64,000 nt of DNA, from assembly GCF_029227915.1 (NCBI RefSeq), contig NC_079876.1:34021828-34085827 (forward strand). Direction: 5' to 3'. This DNA comes from Hydractinia symbiolongicarpus. Lineage: Eukaryota > Cnidaria > Hydrozoa > Anthoathecata > Hydractiniidae. The first letter of the stretch is position 1, and every line of letters starts with the position of its first letter. Made by a program: the position numbers and the translations under genes. This document shows, in pieces, positions 23,213 through 37,700 of the stretch. The notes under the pieces are model-generated. The model worked only from the letters and a program-made list of their open reading frames with translations, was not told where the DNA came from and made no database searches.

Positions 23213-23585
23213 GCTACCACAGCGCCCAGTTTAATCGCTGAGCTCGGGTAATCATGTCAAATTAAGAAGAATGTTATTTCTTGGAGTCCAATTGCCTCAT
23301 TTATTACATTTATCAGGTCACAGTCCAATGTTAGTTCAATTGAGTTCCACAGTCAATCGTTTCATTGTTAAAAGCGATGCAACCTAGTAATCTCAGAAAA
23401 ATATCGCTAAACACATGATGATACGAATATGTGTCCCAACCGTTGAAACTCTAACGGACTGGCACCGTTAGAAAGTCAATGAAATGTAGTTTTTGAAACT
23501 GTCGCTATTTCTTCATTGCGCGATAACGGCAAGGACTGCTCCCACAGTTGAAAATGACTTATTAATCTAAATTTTTAAATGAAGT
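23213..23585 (+). repeat. HOR monomer H14
   Basis: Diagnostic: GAGCTCGGGTAATCATG with TCAAATTAAG, AATTGCCTCATTTATTAC, CAATTGAGTTCCACAG, CACATGATGATACG, AAACTCTAACGG, GGCAAGGACTGCTCC. This copy alone has CCCAGTTTAATCG and CAATGTTAG. The GGCAAGGACTGC tail is shared with Lb, so the two are interchangeable in front of H1. Confidence 0.8.
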
Positions 23586-26198
23586 GCTACCACAGCGCCC
23601 AGTGTAATCGCTGAGTTCCGGCAATCATGTCAAGTTAAGAAGAATGTTATTTCTTGGAGTGCAATTTCCTCATTTATCACTTTTATCAGGTCACAGTCCA
23701 AAGTTAGTTCAATTAATTCCTACAGTCAATCGTTTCACTGTTAAAAGCGATGCAACCTAGTACTATCAGATAAATATCGCTAAATACATGTTGGTACGAA
23801 AATGTAACCCAACCGTTTAAACTCAAACGGACTGACACCGTTAAAAAGTCAATGAAATGTAGTTTTGGAAACTGTATCTACTTCTTCAGCGCACGATAAC
23901 GGCTAGGATTGGTCCCACAGTAAAGAACGACTTATTTATCTAATTTTTAAATGAAGCGCTACCACAACGCCCAGTGTAATCGCTGAGTTCCGGCAATCAC
24001 GTCAAGTTAAGAAGAATGTTATTTCTTGGAGTCCAATTGTCTCACTTATAACATTTATAAGGTCACAGTTCAAAATCAGTTCAATTATGTGCCACAGTCA
24101 ATCGTTTTACTGTTAAAAGCCATACAACCTAGTAATATCAGAAAAATATCGCTAAATACATGTTGGTACGAATATGTGACCCAACCGTTGTAACTCAAAC
24201 GGATTAACACCGTTAGAAAGTCAATGAAATGTAGTTTTTGAAACTGTCGCTATTTCTTCAGCGCGCGATAACGGATAGGATTGGTCCCACAGTAAAGGAT
24301 GACTTATTTACCTAAACTTTCAAATGAAGCGCTACCACAGCGCCCAGTGTAATCGCTGAGTTCCGGCAATCACGTCAAATTAAGAAGAATATTATTTCTT
24401 GGAGTCCAATTGTCTCATTTATCACATTTATCAGGTCACAGTCCAAAGTTAGTTCAATTAAGTCCCACAGTCAATCGTTTCACTGTTAAAAGCGATGCAA
24501 CCTAGTAATAGCAGATAAATATAGCTAAATACATGTCGGTACGAAAATATGACCCAACCGTTTAAACTCAAACGGACTGACACCGTTAAAGAGTCAATGA
24601 AATGTAGTTTTTGAAACTGTAGCTACTTCTTCAGCGCGCGATAACGGCTAGGATTGGTCCCACAGTGAAACATGACTTATTTATCTAATTTTTTAAATGA
24701 AGCGCTACCACAGCGCCCAGTGTAATCGCTGAGTTCCGGCAATCACGTCAAATTAAGAAGAATGTTATTTCTTGGAGTCCAATTGTCTCACTTATAACAT
24801 TTATAAGGTCACAGTCCATAATCAGTTCAATTAAATCCCACAGTCAATCGTTCCACTGTTAAAAACCATACAACCTAGTAATATCAGAAAAATATCGCTA
24901 AGTACATGTTGGTACGAATATGTGACCCAACCGTTGTAACTCAAACGGATTGCCACCGTTAGAACGTCAATGAAGTGTAGTTTTTGAAACTGTCGCTATT
25001 TCTTCAGCGCGTGATAACGGATAGGATTGGTCCCACAGTAAACAACGAATTATTTTGTCTAAATTTTTAAATAAAGCCCTACCACAACTCTCAGTGTAAT
25101 CGCTGATTTCCGGCAATCACGTCAAATTAAGAAGAATGTTTTTTCTTGGAGTCCATTTGTGTCATTTATTACATTGATCAGGTCACGGTCCAAAGTGAGT
25201 TCAATTAAGTCCCACAGTTAATCGTTTCACTGTTAAAAGCGATGCAACCTAGTAATCTCAGAAAAATATCGCTGAACACATGTTGATATGAATATGTGAC
25301 CCAACCGTTGAAACTCAAACGGACTGGCACCGTTAGAAAGTCAATAAAATGTAGTTTTTGAGACTGTCGCTATTTCTTCATTGCCCGATAACGGCTAGGA
25401 TTGCTCCCACAGTTGAAAATGACTTATTAATCTAAACTTTCAAATGAAGCGCTACCACAGCGCCCAGTGTAATCGCTGGGTTCCGGCAATCACGTCAAAT
25501 TAAGAGGAATGTTATTTATTGGAGTCCAAATGTCTCATTTATCACATTTATCAGGTCACAGTCCAAAGTTAGTTCAATTAAACCCAACAGTCAATCGGTT
25601 CATAGTTAAAAGCAATGCAACCTAGTAATATCAGAAAAATATCGCTAAATACATGTTGGTACGAATATGTGACCAAGCCGTTGAAACTGAAACGGACTGA
25701 CACCGTTAGAAAGTCAATGAAATGTAGTTTTTGAAACTATCGCTATTTCTTCAGCGCGCGATAACGGATAGGATTGGTCCCACAGTAAAGAATGACTTAT
25801 TTGTCCAAACTCTTGAATGAAGCGCTACCACAGCGGCCAGTGTAATCGCTGAGCTCCGGCAATTACGTCAAGATAAGAAGAATGTTATTTCCTGGAGTCC
25901 AATTGTCTCATTTTTCACATTTATCAGGTCACAGTCCAAAGTTAGTTCAATTAAGTCCCACAGTCAATCGTTTCATTGTTAAAAGCGATGCAACCTAGTA
26001 ATCTCAAAAAAATATCGCGAAATACATGTTGGTACGAATATGTGACACAACCGTTGTGAATCAAACGGACTGACACCGTTAGAAAGTCAATGAAATGTAG
26101 TTCTTGAAACTGTCGCTATTTCTTCAGCGTGCGATAACGGCTAGGATTGGTTCCAAAATATTAAAACGACTTTTTTCATCTTAATTCTTAAATGAAGT

Positions 26199-26571
26199 GC
26201 TACCACAGAGCCCAGTATAATCGCTGAGTTTCGGCAATCATGTCAAATTAAGAAGAATGTTGTTTCTTGGAGTCCAATTTTCTCCTTCATCACATTTATC
26301 AGGTGACAGTCCAAAGTTAGTTCAATTAAGTCCCATAGTCAAACGTTTCATTGTTAAAAGCGATGCAACCTAGTAATCTCAGAAAAATATCGCTGAACAC
26401 ATGTTGATATGAATATGTGACCCAACCGTTGAAACTCAAACGGACTGGCACCGTTAGATAGTCAATGAAATGTAGTTTTTGAAACTGTCGCTATTTCTTC
26501 ATTGCGCGATAACGGCTAGGATTGCTCCCACAGTTGAAAATGACTTATTAATCTAAATTTTTAAATGAAGC
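26199..26571 (+). repeat. Hybrid monomer H8/H10, loss of two monomers
   Basis: Starts as H8 (CAGTATAATCG), shows an H10 base at GTTGTTTC, returns to H8 at TTCTCCTTCATC, then is H10 from GTCAAACG onward. One in-register crossover between H8 and H10 removes two monomers' worth of sequence; the isolated H10 base upstream needs a short conversion patch or a point change as well. The same hybrid recurs at 28066, 31798, 33665 and 43739 with the same pattern, so it formed once and spread. Confidence 0.8.
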
Positions 26572-26944
26572 GCTACCACAGCGCCCAGTGTAATCGCTGA
26601 GCTCGGGTAATCATGTCAAGTTAAGAAGAATGTTATTTCTTGGAGTCCAATTGTCTCATTTATCACATTTATAAGGTCACAGTCCAAAGTTAGTTCAATT
26701 AAGTTCCACAGTCAATCGTTTCATTGTTAAAAGCGATGCAACCTAGTAATCTCAGAAAAATATCGCTAAACACATGCTGATACGAATATGTGTCCCAACC
26801 GTTGAAACTCAAACGGACAGGCACCGTTAGAAAGTCAATGAAATGTAGTTTTTGAAACTGTCGCTATTTCTTCTGCGCGCGATAACGGATAGGATTGGTC
26901 CCACAGTAAAAAACGACTTATTTATCTAAATTTTTAAATAAAGC

Positions 26945-27317
26945 GCTACCACAACGCCCAGTGTAATCGCTGATTTCTGGCAATCACGTCAAATTAAGAT
27001 GAATGTTGTTTCTTTGAGTCCAATTGTCTCCTTTATCACATTTATCAGGTGACAGTCCAAAGTTAGTTCAATTAAGTCCCATAGTCAAACGTTTCATTGT
27101 TAAAAGCGATGCAACCTAGTAATCTCAGAAAAATATCGCTGAAGACATGTTGATATGAATATGTGACCCAACCGTTGAAACTCAAACGGACTGGCACCGT
27201 TAGAAAGTCAATAAAATGTAGTTTTTGAGACTGTCGCTATTTCTTCATTGCCCGATAACGGCTAGGATTGCTCCCACAGTTGAAAATGACTTATTAATCT
27301 AAACTTTCAAATGAAGC
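26945..27317 (+). repeat. Hybrid monomer H12/H5, source of an internal duplication
   Basis: H12 through GAAGACATG (about 27142), H5 from AATAAAATG (about 27210) through GAGACTG and CATTGCCCG; the joint lies in the stretch between, where the two types agree. Joining H12 to the H5-H6 boundary sends the array back and repeats H6, H7, H8/H10 and H11. The same hybrid is at 32544 in unit 3. Confidence 0.82.
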
Positions 27318-28811
27318 GCTACCACAGCGCCCAGTGTAATCGCTGGGTTCCGGCAATCACGTCAAATTAAGAGGAATGTTATTTATTGGAGTCCAAATGT
27401 CTCATTTATCACATTTATCAGGTCACAGTCCAAAGTTAGTTCAATTAAACCCAACAGTCAATCGGTTCATAGTTAAAAGCAATGCAACCTAGTAATATCA
27501 GAAAAATATCGCTAAATACATGTTGGTACGAATATGTGACCAAGCCGTTGAAACTGAAACGGACTGACACCGTTAGAAAGTCAATGAAATGTAGTTTTTG
27601 AAACTATCGCTATTTCTTCAGCGCGCGATAACGGATAGGATTGGTCCCACAGTAAAGAATGACTTATTTGTCCAAACTCTTGAATGAAGCGCTACCACAG
27701 CGGCCAGTGTAATCGCTGAGCTCCGGCAATTACGTCAAGATAAGAAGAATGTTATTTCCTGGAGTCCAATTGTCTCATTTTTCACATTTATCAGGTCACA
27801 GTCCAAAGTTAGTTCAATTAAGTCCCACAGTCAATCGTTTCATTGTTAAAAGCGATGCAACCTAGTAATCTCAAAAAAATATCGCGAAATACATGTTGGT
27901 ACGAATATGTGACACAACCGTTGTGAATCAAACGGACTGACACCGTTAGAAAGTCAATGAAATGTAGTTCTTGAAACTGTCGCTATTTCTTCAGCGTGCG
28001 ATAACGGCTAGGATTGGTTCCAAAATATTAAAACGACTTTTTTCATCTTAATTCTTAAATGAAGTGCTACCACAGAGCCCAGTATAATCGCTGAGTTTCG
28101 GCAATCATGTCAAATTAAGAAGAATGTTGTTTCTTGGAGTCCAATTTTCTCCTTCATCACATTTATCAGGTGACAGTCCAAAGTTAGTTCAATTAAGTCC
28201 CATAGTCAAACGTTTCATTGTTAAGAGCGATGCAACCTAGTAATCTCAGAAAAATATCGCTGAACACATGTTGATATGAATATGTGACCCAACCGTTGAA
28301 ACTCAAACGGACTGGCACCGTTAGATAGTCAATGAAATGTAGTTTTTGAAACTGTCGCTATTTCTTCATTGCGCGATAACGGCTAGGATTGCTCCCACAG
28401 TTGAAAATGACTTATTAATCTAAATTTTTAAATGAAGCGCTACCACAGCGCCCAGTGTAATCGCTGAGCTCGGGTAATCATGTCAAGTTAAGAAGAATGT
28501 TATTTCTTGGAGTCCAATTGTCTCATTTATCACATTTATAAGGTCACAGTCCAAAGTTAGTTCAATTAAGTTCCACAGTCAATCGTTTCATTGTTAAAAG
28601 CGATGCAACCTAGTAATCTCAGAAAAATATCGCTAAACACATGCTGATACGAATATGTGTCCCAACCGTTGAAACTCAAACGGACAGGCACCGTTAGAAA
28701 GTCAATGAAATGTAGTTTTTGAAACTGTCGCTATTTCTTCTGCGCGCGATAACGGATAGGATTGGTCCCACAGTAAAAAACGACTTATTTATCTAAATTT
28801 TTAAATAAAGC

Positions 28812-29184
28812 GCTACCACAACGCCCAGTGTAATCGCTGATTTCTGGCAATCACGTCAAATTAAGATGAATGTTGTTTCTTTGAGTCCAATTGTCTCCTT
28901 TATCACATTTATCAGGTGACAGTCCAAAGTTAGTTCAATTAAGTCCCATAGTCAAACGTTTCATTGTTAAAAGCGATGCAACCTAGTAATCTCAGAAAAA
29001 TATCGCTGAAGACATGTTGATATGAATATGTGACCCAACCGTTGAAACTCAAACGGACTGGCACCGTTAGAAAGTCAATGAAATGTAGTTTTTGAAACTG
29101 TCGCTATTTCTTCATTGCGCGATAACGGCAAGGACTGCTCCCACAGTTGAAAATGACTTATTAATCTAAATTTTTAAATGAAGT
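28812..29184 (+). repeat. Hybrid monomer H12/Lb
   Basis: H12 through GAAGACATG (about 28991), then an Lb- or H14-like end with GTCGCTATTTC and GGCAAGGACTGC. The following H1 has TCAAGTAAAG, the form that follows Lb at the left edge, not the TCAAGTTAAG that follows H14. So Lb was the donor. Repeated at 34411 in unit 3. Confidence 0.75.
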
Positions 29185-32100
29185 GCTACCACAGCGCCCA
29201 GTGTAATCGCTGAGTTCCGGCAATCATGTCAAGTAAAGAAGAATGTTATTTCTTGGAGTTCAATTTCCTCATTTATCACTTTTATCAGGTCACAGTCCAA
29301 AGTTAGTTCAATTAATTCCTACAGTCAATCGTTTCACTGTTAAAAGCGATGCAACCTAGTACTATCAGATAAATATCGCTAAATACATGTTGGTACGAAA
29401 ATGTAACCCAACCGTTTAAACTCAAACGGACTGACACCGTTAAAAAGTCAATGAAATGTAGTTTTGGAAACTGTAGCTACTTCTTCAGCGCACGATAACG
29501 GCTAGGATTGGTCCCACAGTAAAGAACGACTTATTTATCTAATTTTTAAATGAAGCGCTACCACAACGCCCAGTGTAATCGCTGAGTTCCGGCAATCACG
29601 TCAAGTTAAGAAGAATGTTATTTCTTGGAGTCCAATTGTCTCACTTATAACATTTATAAGGTCACAGTTCAAAATCAGTTCAATGATGTGCCACAGTCAA
29701 TCGTTTTACTGTTAAAAGCCATACAACCTAGTAATATCAGAAAAATATCGCTAAATACATGTTGGTACGAATATGTGACCCAACCGTTGTAACTCAAACG
29801 GATTAACACCGTTAGAAAGTCAATGAAATGTAGTTTTTGAAACTGTCGCTATTTCTTCAGCGCGCGATAACGGATAGGATTGGTCCCACAGTAAAGGATG
29901 ACTTATTTACCTAAACTTTCAAATGAAGCGCTACCACAGCGCCCAGTGTAATCGCTGAGTTCCGGCAATCACGTCAAATTAAGAAGAATATTATTTCTTG
30001 GAGTCCAATTGTCTCATTTATCACATTTATCAGGTCACAGTCCAAAGTTAGTTCAATTAAGTCCCACAGTCAATCGTTTCACTGTTAAAAGCGATGCAAC
30101 CTAGTAATAGCAGATAAATATAGCTAAATACATGTTGGTACGAAAATATGACCCAACCGTTTAAACTCAAACGGACTGACACCGTTAAAGAGTCAATGAA
30201 ATGTAGTTTTTGAAACTGTAGCTACTTCTTCAGCGCGCGATAACGGCTAGGATTGGTCCCACAGTGAAACATGACTTATTTATCTAATTTTTTAAATGAA
30301 GCGCTACCACAGCGCCCAGTGTAATCGCTGAGTTCCGGCAATCACGTCAAATTAAGAAGAATGTTATTTCTTGGAGTCCAATTGTCTCACTTATAACATT
30401 TATAAGGTCACAGTCCATAATCAGTTCAATTAAATCCCACAGTCAATCGTTCCACTGTTAAAAACCATACAACCTAGTAATATCAGAAAAATATCGCTAA
30501 GTACATGTTGGTACGAATATGTGACCCAACCGTTGTAACTCAAACGGATTGCCACCGTTAGAACGTCAATGAAGTGTAGTTTTTGAAACTGTCGCTATTT
30601 CTTCAGCGCGTGATAACGGATAGGATTGGTCCCACAGTAAACAACGAATTATTTTGTCTAAATTTTTAAATAAAGCCCTACCACAACTCTCAGTGTAATC
30701 GCTGATTTCCGGCAATCACGTCAAATTAAGAAGAATGTTTTTTCTTGGAGTCCATTTGTGTCATTTATTACATTGATCAGGTCACGGTCCAAAGTGAGTT
30801 CAATTAAGTCCCACAGTTAATCGTTTCACTGTTAAAAGCGATGCAACCTAGTAATCTCAGAAAAATATCGCTGAACACATGTTGATATGAATATGTGACC
30901 CAACCGTTGAAACTCAAACGGACTGGCACCGTTAGAAAGTCAATAAAATGTAGTTTTTGAGACTGTCGCTATTTCTTCATTGCCCGATAACGGCTAGGAT
31001 TGCTCCCACAGTTGAAAATGACTTATTAATCTAAACTTTCAAATGAAGCGCTACCACAGCGCCCAGTGTAATCGCTGGGTTCCGGCAATCACGTCAAATT
31101 AAGAGGAATGTTATTTATTGGAGTCCAAATGTCTCATTTATCACATTTATCAGGTCACAGTCCAAAGTTAGTTCAATTAAACCCAACAGTCAATCGGTTC
31201 ATAGTTAAAAGCAATGCAACCTAGTAATATCAGAAAAATATCGCTAAATACATGTTGGTACGAATATGTGACCAAGCCGTTGAAACTGAAACGGACTGAC
31301 ACCGTTAGAAAGTCAATGAAATGTAGTTTTTGAAACTATCGCTATTTCTTCAGCGCGCGATAACGGATAGGATTGGTCCCACAGTAAAGAATGACTTATT
31401 TGTCCAAACTCTTGAATGAAGCGCTACCACAGCGGCCAGTGTAATCGCTGAGCTCCGGCAATTACGTCAAGATAAGAAGAATGTTATTTCCTGGAGTCCA
31501 ATTGTCTCATTTTTCACATTTATCAGGTCACAGTCCAAAGTTAGTTCAATTAAGTCCCACAGTCAATCGTTTCATTGTTAAAAGCGATGCAACCTAGTAA
31601 TCTCAAAAAAATATCGCGAAATACATGTTGGTACGAATATGTGACACAACCGTTGTGAATCAAACGGACTGACACCGTTAGAAAGTCAATGAAATGTAGT
31701 TCTTGAAACTGTCGCTATTTCTTCAGCGTGCGATAACGGCTAGGATTGGTTCCAAAATATTAAAACGACTTTTTTCATCTTAATTCTTAAATGAAGTGCT
31801 ACCACAGAGCCCAGTATAATCGCTGAGTTTCGGCAATCATGTCAAATTAAGAAGAATGTTGTTTCTTGGAGTCCAATTTTCTCCTTCATCACATTTATCA
31901 GGTGACAGTCCAAAGTTAGTTCAATTAAGTCCCATAGTCAAACGTTTCATTGTTAAAAGCGATGCAACCTAGTAATCTCAGAAAAATATCGCTGAACACA
32001 TGTTGATATGAATATGTGACCCAACCGTTGAAACTCAAACGGACTGGCACCGTTAGATAGTCAATGAAATGTAGTTTTTGAAACTGTCGCTATTTCTTCA

Positions 32101-34783
32101 TTGCGCGATAACGGCTAGGATTGCTCCCACAGTTGAAAATGACTTATTAATCTAAATTTTTAAATGAAGCGCTACCACAGCGCCCAGTGTAATCGCTGAG
32201 CTCGGGTAATCATGTCAAGTTAAGAAGAATGTTATTTCTTGGAGTCCAATTGTCTCATTTATCACATTTATAAGGTCACAGTCCAAAGTTAGTTCAATTA
32301 AGTTCCACAGTCAATCGTTTCATTGTTAAAAGCGATGCAACCTAGTAATCTCAGAAAAATATCGCTAAACACATGCTGATACGAATATGTGTCCCAACCG
32401 TTGAAACTCAAACGGACAGGCACCGTTAGAAAGTCAATGAAATGTAGTTTTTGAAACTGTCGCTATTTCTTCTGCGCGCGATAACGGATAGGATTGGTCC
32501 CACAGTAAAAAACGACTTATTTATCTAAATTTTTAAATAAAGCGCTACCACAACGCCCAGTGTAATCGCTGATTTCTGGCAATCACGTCAAATTAAGATG
32601 AATGTTGTTTCTTTGAGTCCAATTGTCTCCTTTATCACATTTATCAGGTGACAGTCCAAAGTTAGTTCAATTAAGTCCCATAGTCAAACGTTTCATTGTT
32701 AAAAGCGATGCAACCTAGTAATCTCAGAAAAATATCGCTGAAGACATGTTGATATGAATATGTGACCCAACCGTTGAAACTCAAACGGACTGGCACCGTT
32801 AGAAAGTCAATAAAATGTAGTTTTTGAGACTGTCGCTATTTCTTCATTGCCCGATAACGGCTAGGATTGCTCCCACAGTTGAAAATGACTTATTAATCTA
32901 AACTTTCAAATGAAGCGCTACCACAGCGCCCAGTGTAATCGCTGGGTTCCGGCAATCACGTCAAATTAAGAGGAATGTTATTTATTGGAGTCCAAATGTC
33001 TCATTTATCACATTTATCAGGTCACAGTCCAAAGTTAGTTCAATTAAACCCAACAGTCAATCGGTTCATAGTTAAAAGCAATGCAACCTAGTAATATCAG
33101 AAAAATATCGCTAAATACATGTTGGTACGAATATGTGACCAAGCCGTTGAAACTGAAACGGACTGACACCGTTAGAAAGTCAATGAAATGTAGTTTTTGA
33201 AACTATCGCTATTTCTTCAGCGCGCGATAACGGATAGGATTGGTCCCACAGTAAAGAATGACTTATTTGTCCAAACTCTTGAATGAAGCGCTACCACAGC
33301 GGCCAGTGTAATCGCTGAGCTCCGGCAATTACGTCAAGATAAGAAGAATGTTATTTCCTGGAGTCCAATTGTCTCATTTTTCACATTTATCAGGTCACAG
33401 TCCAAAGTTAGTTCAATTAAGTCCCACAGTCAATCGTTTCATTGTTAAAAGCGATGCAACCTAGTAATCTCAAAAAAATATCGCGAAATACATGTTGGTA
33501 CGAATATGTGACACAACCGTTGTGAATCAAACGGACTGACACCGTTAGAAAGTCAATGAAATGTAGTTCTTGAAACTGTCGCTATTTCTTCAGCGTGCGA
33601 TAACGGCTAGGATTGGTTCCAAAATATTAAAACGACTTTTTTCATCTTAATTCTTAAATGAAGTGCTACCACAGAGCCCAGTATAATCGCTGAGTTTCGG
33701 CAATCATGTCAAATTAAGAAGAATGTTGTTTCTTGGAGTCCAATTTTCTCCTTCATCACATTTATCAGGTGACAGTCCAAAGTTAGTTCAATTAAGTCCC
33801 ATAGTCAAACGTTTCATTGTTAAAAGCGATGCAACCTAGTAATCTCAGAAAAATATCGCTGAACACATGTTGATATGAATATGTGACCCAACCGTTGAAA
33901 CTCAAACGGACTGGCACCGTTAGATAGTCAATGAAATGTAGTTTTTGAAACTGTCGCTATTTCTTCATTGCGCGATAACGGCTAGGATTGCTCCCACAGT
34001 TGAAAATGACTTATTAATCTAAATTTTTAAATGAAGCGCTACCACAGCGCCCAGTGTAATCGCTGAGCTCGGGTAATCATGTCAAGTTAAGAAGAATGTT
34101 ATTTCTTGGAGTCCAATTGTCTCATTTATCACATTTATAAGGTCACAGTCCAAAGTTAGTTCAATTAAGTTCCACAGTCAATCGTTTCATTGTTAAAAGC
34201 GATGCAACCTAGTAATCTCAGAAAAATATCGCTAAACACATGCTGATACGAATATGTGTCCCAACCGTTGAAACTCAAACGGACAGGCACCGTTAGAAAG
34301 TCAATGAAATGTAGTTTTTGAAACTGTCGCTATTTCTTCTGCGCGCGATAACGGATAGGATTGGTCCCACAGTAAAAAACGACTTATTTATCTAAATTTT
34401 TAAATAAAGCGCTACCACAACGCCCAGTGTAATCGCTGATTTCTGGCAATCACGTCAAATTAAGATGAATGTTGTTTCTTTGAGTCCAATTGTCTCCTTT
34501 ATCACATTTATCAGGTGACAGTCCAAAGTTAGTTCAATTAAGTCCCATAGTCAAACGTTTCATTGTTAAAAGCGATGCAACCTAGTAATCTCAGAAAAAT
34601 ATCGCTGAAGACATGTTGATATGAATATGTGACCCAACCGTTGAAACTCAAACGGACGGGCACCGTTAGAAAGTCAATGAAATGTAGTTTTTGAAACTGT
34701 CGCTATTTCTTCATTGCGCGATAACGGCAAGGACTGCTCCCACAGTTGAAAATGACTTATTAATCTAAATTTTTAAATGAAGT
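29185..34783. repeat. HOR unit 3: 15 monomers, 5,599 bases, copy of unit 2
   Basis: Same order and same length as unit 2. Starts 29185, 29557, 29930, 30303, 30677, 31050, 31423, 31798, 32171, 32544, 32917, 33290, 33665, 34038, 34411. Differences I noticed from unit 2 or other units are single bases: GGAGTTCAA at 29256, CAATGATGTG at 29681, GGACGGGC at 34653. Unit 2 has its own, such as CATGTCGGT at 24532 and GTTAAGAGCG at 28220. Confidence 0.92.
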
Positions 34784-37700
34784 GCTACCACAGCGCCCAG
34801 TGTAATCGCTGAGTTCCGGCAATCATGTCAAGTAAAGAAGAATGTTATTTCTTGGAGTGCAATTTCCTCATTTATCACTTTTATCAGGTCACAGTCCAAA
34901 GTTAGTTCAATTAATTCCTACAGTCAATCGTTTCACTGTTAAAAGCGATGCAACCTAGTACTATCAGATAAATATCGCTAAATACATGTTGGTACGAAAA
35001 TGTAACCCAACCGTTTAAACTCAAACGGACTGACACCGTTAAAAAGTCAATGAAATGTAGTTTTGGAAACTGTAGCTACTTCTTCAGCGCACGATAACGG
35101 CTAGGATTGGTCCCACAGTAAAGAACGACTTATTTATCTAATTTTTAAATGAAGCGCTACCACAACGCCCAGTGTAATCGCTGAGTTCCGGCAATCACGT
35201 CAAGTTAAGAAGAATGTTATTTCTTGGAGTCCAATTGTCTCACTTATAACATTTATAAGGTCACAGTTCAAAATCAGTTCAATTATGTGCCACAGTCAAT
35301 CGTTTTACTGTTAAAAGCCATACAACCTAGTAATATCAGAAAAATATCGCTAAATACATGTTGGTACGAATATGTGACCCAACCGTTGTAACTCAAACGG
35401 ATTAACACCGTTAGAAAGTCAATGAAATGTAGTTTTTGAAACTGTCGCTATTTCTTCAGCGCGCGATAACGGATAGGATTGGTCCCACAGTAAAGGTTGA
35501 CTTATTTACCTAAACTTTCAAATGAAGCGCTACCACAGCGCCCAGTGTAATCGCTGAGTTCCGGCAATCACGTCAAATTAAGAAGAATGTTATTTCTTGG
35601 AGTCCAATTGTCTCATTTATCACATTTATCAGGTCACAGTCCAAAGTTAGTTCAATTAAGTCCCACAGTCAATCGTTTCACTGTTAAAAGCGATGCAACC
35701 TAGTAATAGCAGATAAATATAGCTAAATACATGTTGGTACGAAAATATGACCCAACCGTTTAAACTCAAACGGACTGACACCGTTAAAGAGTCAATGAAA
35801 TGTAGTTTTTGAAACTGTAGCTACTTCTTCAGCGCGCGATAACGGCTAGGATTGGTCCCACAGTGAAACATGACTTATTTATCTAATTTTTTAAATGAAG
35901 CGCTACCACAGCGCCCAGTGTAATCGCTGAGTTCCGGCAATCACGTCAAATTAAGAAGAATGTTATTTCTTGGAGTCCAATTGTCTCACTTATAACATTT
36001 ATAAGGTCACAGTCCATAATCAGTTCAATTAAATCCCACAGTCAATCGTTCCACTGTTAAAAACCATACAACCTAGTAATATCAGAAAAATATCGCTAAG
36101 TACATGTTGGTACGAATATGTGACCCAACCGTTGTAACTCAAACGGATTGCCACCGTTAGAACGTCAATGAAGTGTAGTTTTTGAAACTGTCGCTATTTC
36201 TTCAGCGCGTGATAACGGATAGGATTGGTCCCACAGTAAACAACGAATTATTTTGTCTAAATTTTTAAATAAAGCCCTACCACAACTCTCAGTGTAATCG
36301 CTGATTTCCGGCAATCACGTCAAATTAAGAAGAATGTTTTTTCTTGGAGTCCATTTGTGTCATTTATTACATTGATCAGGTCACGGTCCAAAGTGAGTTC
36401 AATTAAGTCCCACAGTTAATCGTTTCACTGTTAAAAGCGATGCAACCTAGTAATCTCAGAAAAATATCGCTGAACACATGTTGATATGAATATGTGACCC
36501 AACCGTTGAAACTCAAACGGACTGGCACCGTTAGAAAGTCAATAAAATGTAGTTTTTGAGACTGTCGCTATTTCTTCATTGCCCGATAACGGCTAGGATT
36601 GCTCCCACAGTTGAAAATGACTTATTAATCTAAACTTTCAAATGAAGCGCTACCACAGCGCCCAGTGTAATCGCTGGGTTCCGGCAATCACGTCAAATTA
36701 AGAGGAATGTTATTTATTGGAGTCCAAATGTCTCATTTATCACATTTATCAGGTCACAGTCCAAAGTTAGTTCAATTAAACCCAACAGTCAATCGGTTCA
36801 TAGTTAAAAGCAATGCAACCTAGTAATATCAGAAAAATATCGCTAAATACATGTTGGTACGAATATGTGACCAAGCCGTTGAAACTGAAACGGACTGACA
36901 CCGTTAGAAAGTCAATGAAATGTAGTTTTTGAAACTATCGCTATTTCTTCAGCGCGCGATAACGGATAGGATTGGTCCCACAGTAAAGAATGACTTATTT
37001 GTCCAAACTCTTGAATGAAGCGCTACCACAGCGGCCAGTGTAATCGCTGAGCTCCGGCAATTACGTCAAGATAAGAAGAATGTTATTTCCTGGAGTCCAA
37101 TTGTCTCATTTTTCACATTTATCAGGTCACAGTCCAAAGTTAGTTCAATTAAGTCCCACAGTCAATCGTTTCATTGTTAAAAGCGATGCAACCTAGTAAT
37201 CTCAAAAAAATATCGCGAAATACATGTTGGTACGAATATGTGACACAACCGTTGTGAATCAAACGGACTGACACCGTTAGAAAGTCAATGAAATGTAGTT
37301 CTTGAAACTGTCGCTATTTCTTCAGCGTGCGATAACGGCTAGGATTGGTTCCAAAATATTAAAACGACTTTTTTCATCTTAATTCTTAAATGAAGTGCTA
37401 CCACAGAGCCCAGTATAATCGCTGAGTTTCGGCAATCATGTCAAATTAAGAAGAATGTTATTTCTTGGAGTCCAATTTTCTCCTTCATCACATTTATCAG
37501 GTGACAGTCCAAAGTTAGTTCAATTAAGTCCCATAGTCAATCATTTCATTGTTAAAAGCCATACAACCTAGTAATATTAGAAAAATATCGCTAAATACAA
37601 GTTGGTACGAATATGTGACCCAACCGTTGTAACTCAAACGGATTGACACCGTTAGAAAGTCAATGAAATATAGTTTTTGAAAGTGTCGCTATTTCTTCAG

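Larger units (their letters stand above)
18363..23585. repeat. HOR unit 1: canonical 14 monomers, 5,223 bases
   Basis: Order H1 to H14 with starts 18363, 18735, 19108, 19481, 19855, 20228, 20601, 20976, 21349, 21721, 22094, 22467, 22840, 23213. The same order recurs in unit 6, 28 kb away, so I take it as the reference form. Its first two monomers also belong to the second copy of the 1,490-base duplication, showing how the HOR joins the left edge. Confidence 0.92.
23586..29184. repeat. HOR unit 2: 15 monomers, 5,599 bases, internally rearranged
   Basis: Order H1-H7, H8/H10, H11, H12/H5, H6, H7, H8/H10, H11, H12/Lb. Starts 23586, 23958, 24331, 24704, 25078, 25451, 25824, 26199, 26572, 26945, 27318, 27691, 28066, 28439, 28812. 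Compared with unit 1, H9 is lost at the H8/H10 joint, an H12/H5 joint jumps back and repeats H6, H7, H8/H10 and H11, and H13-H14 are lost at the H12/Lb joint. Confidence 0.9.
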
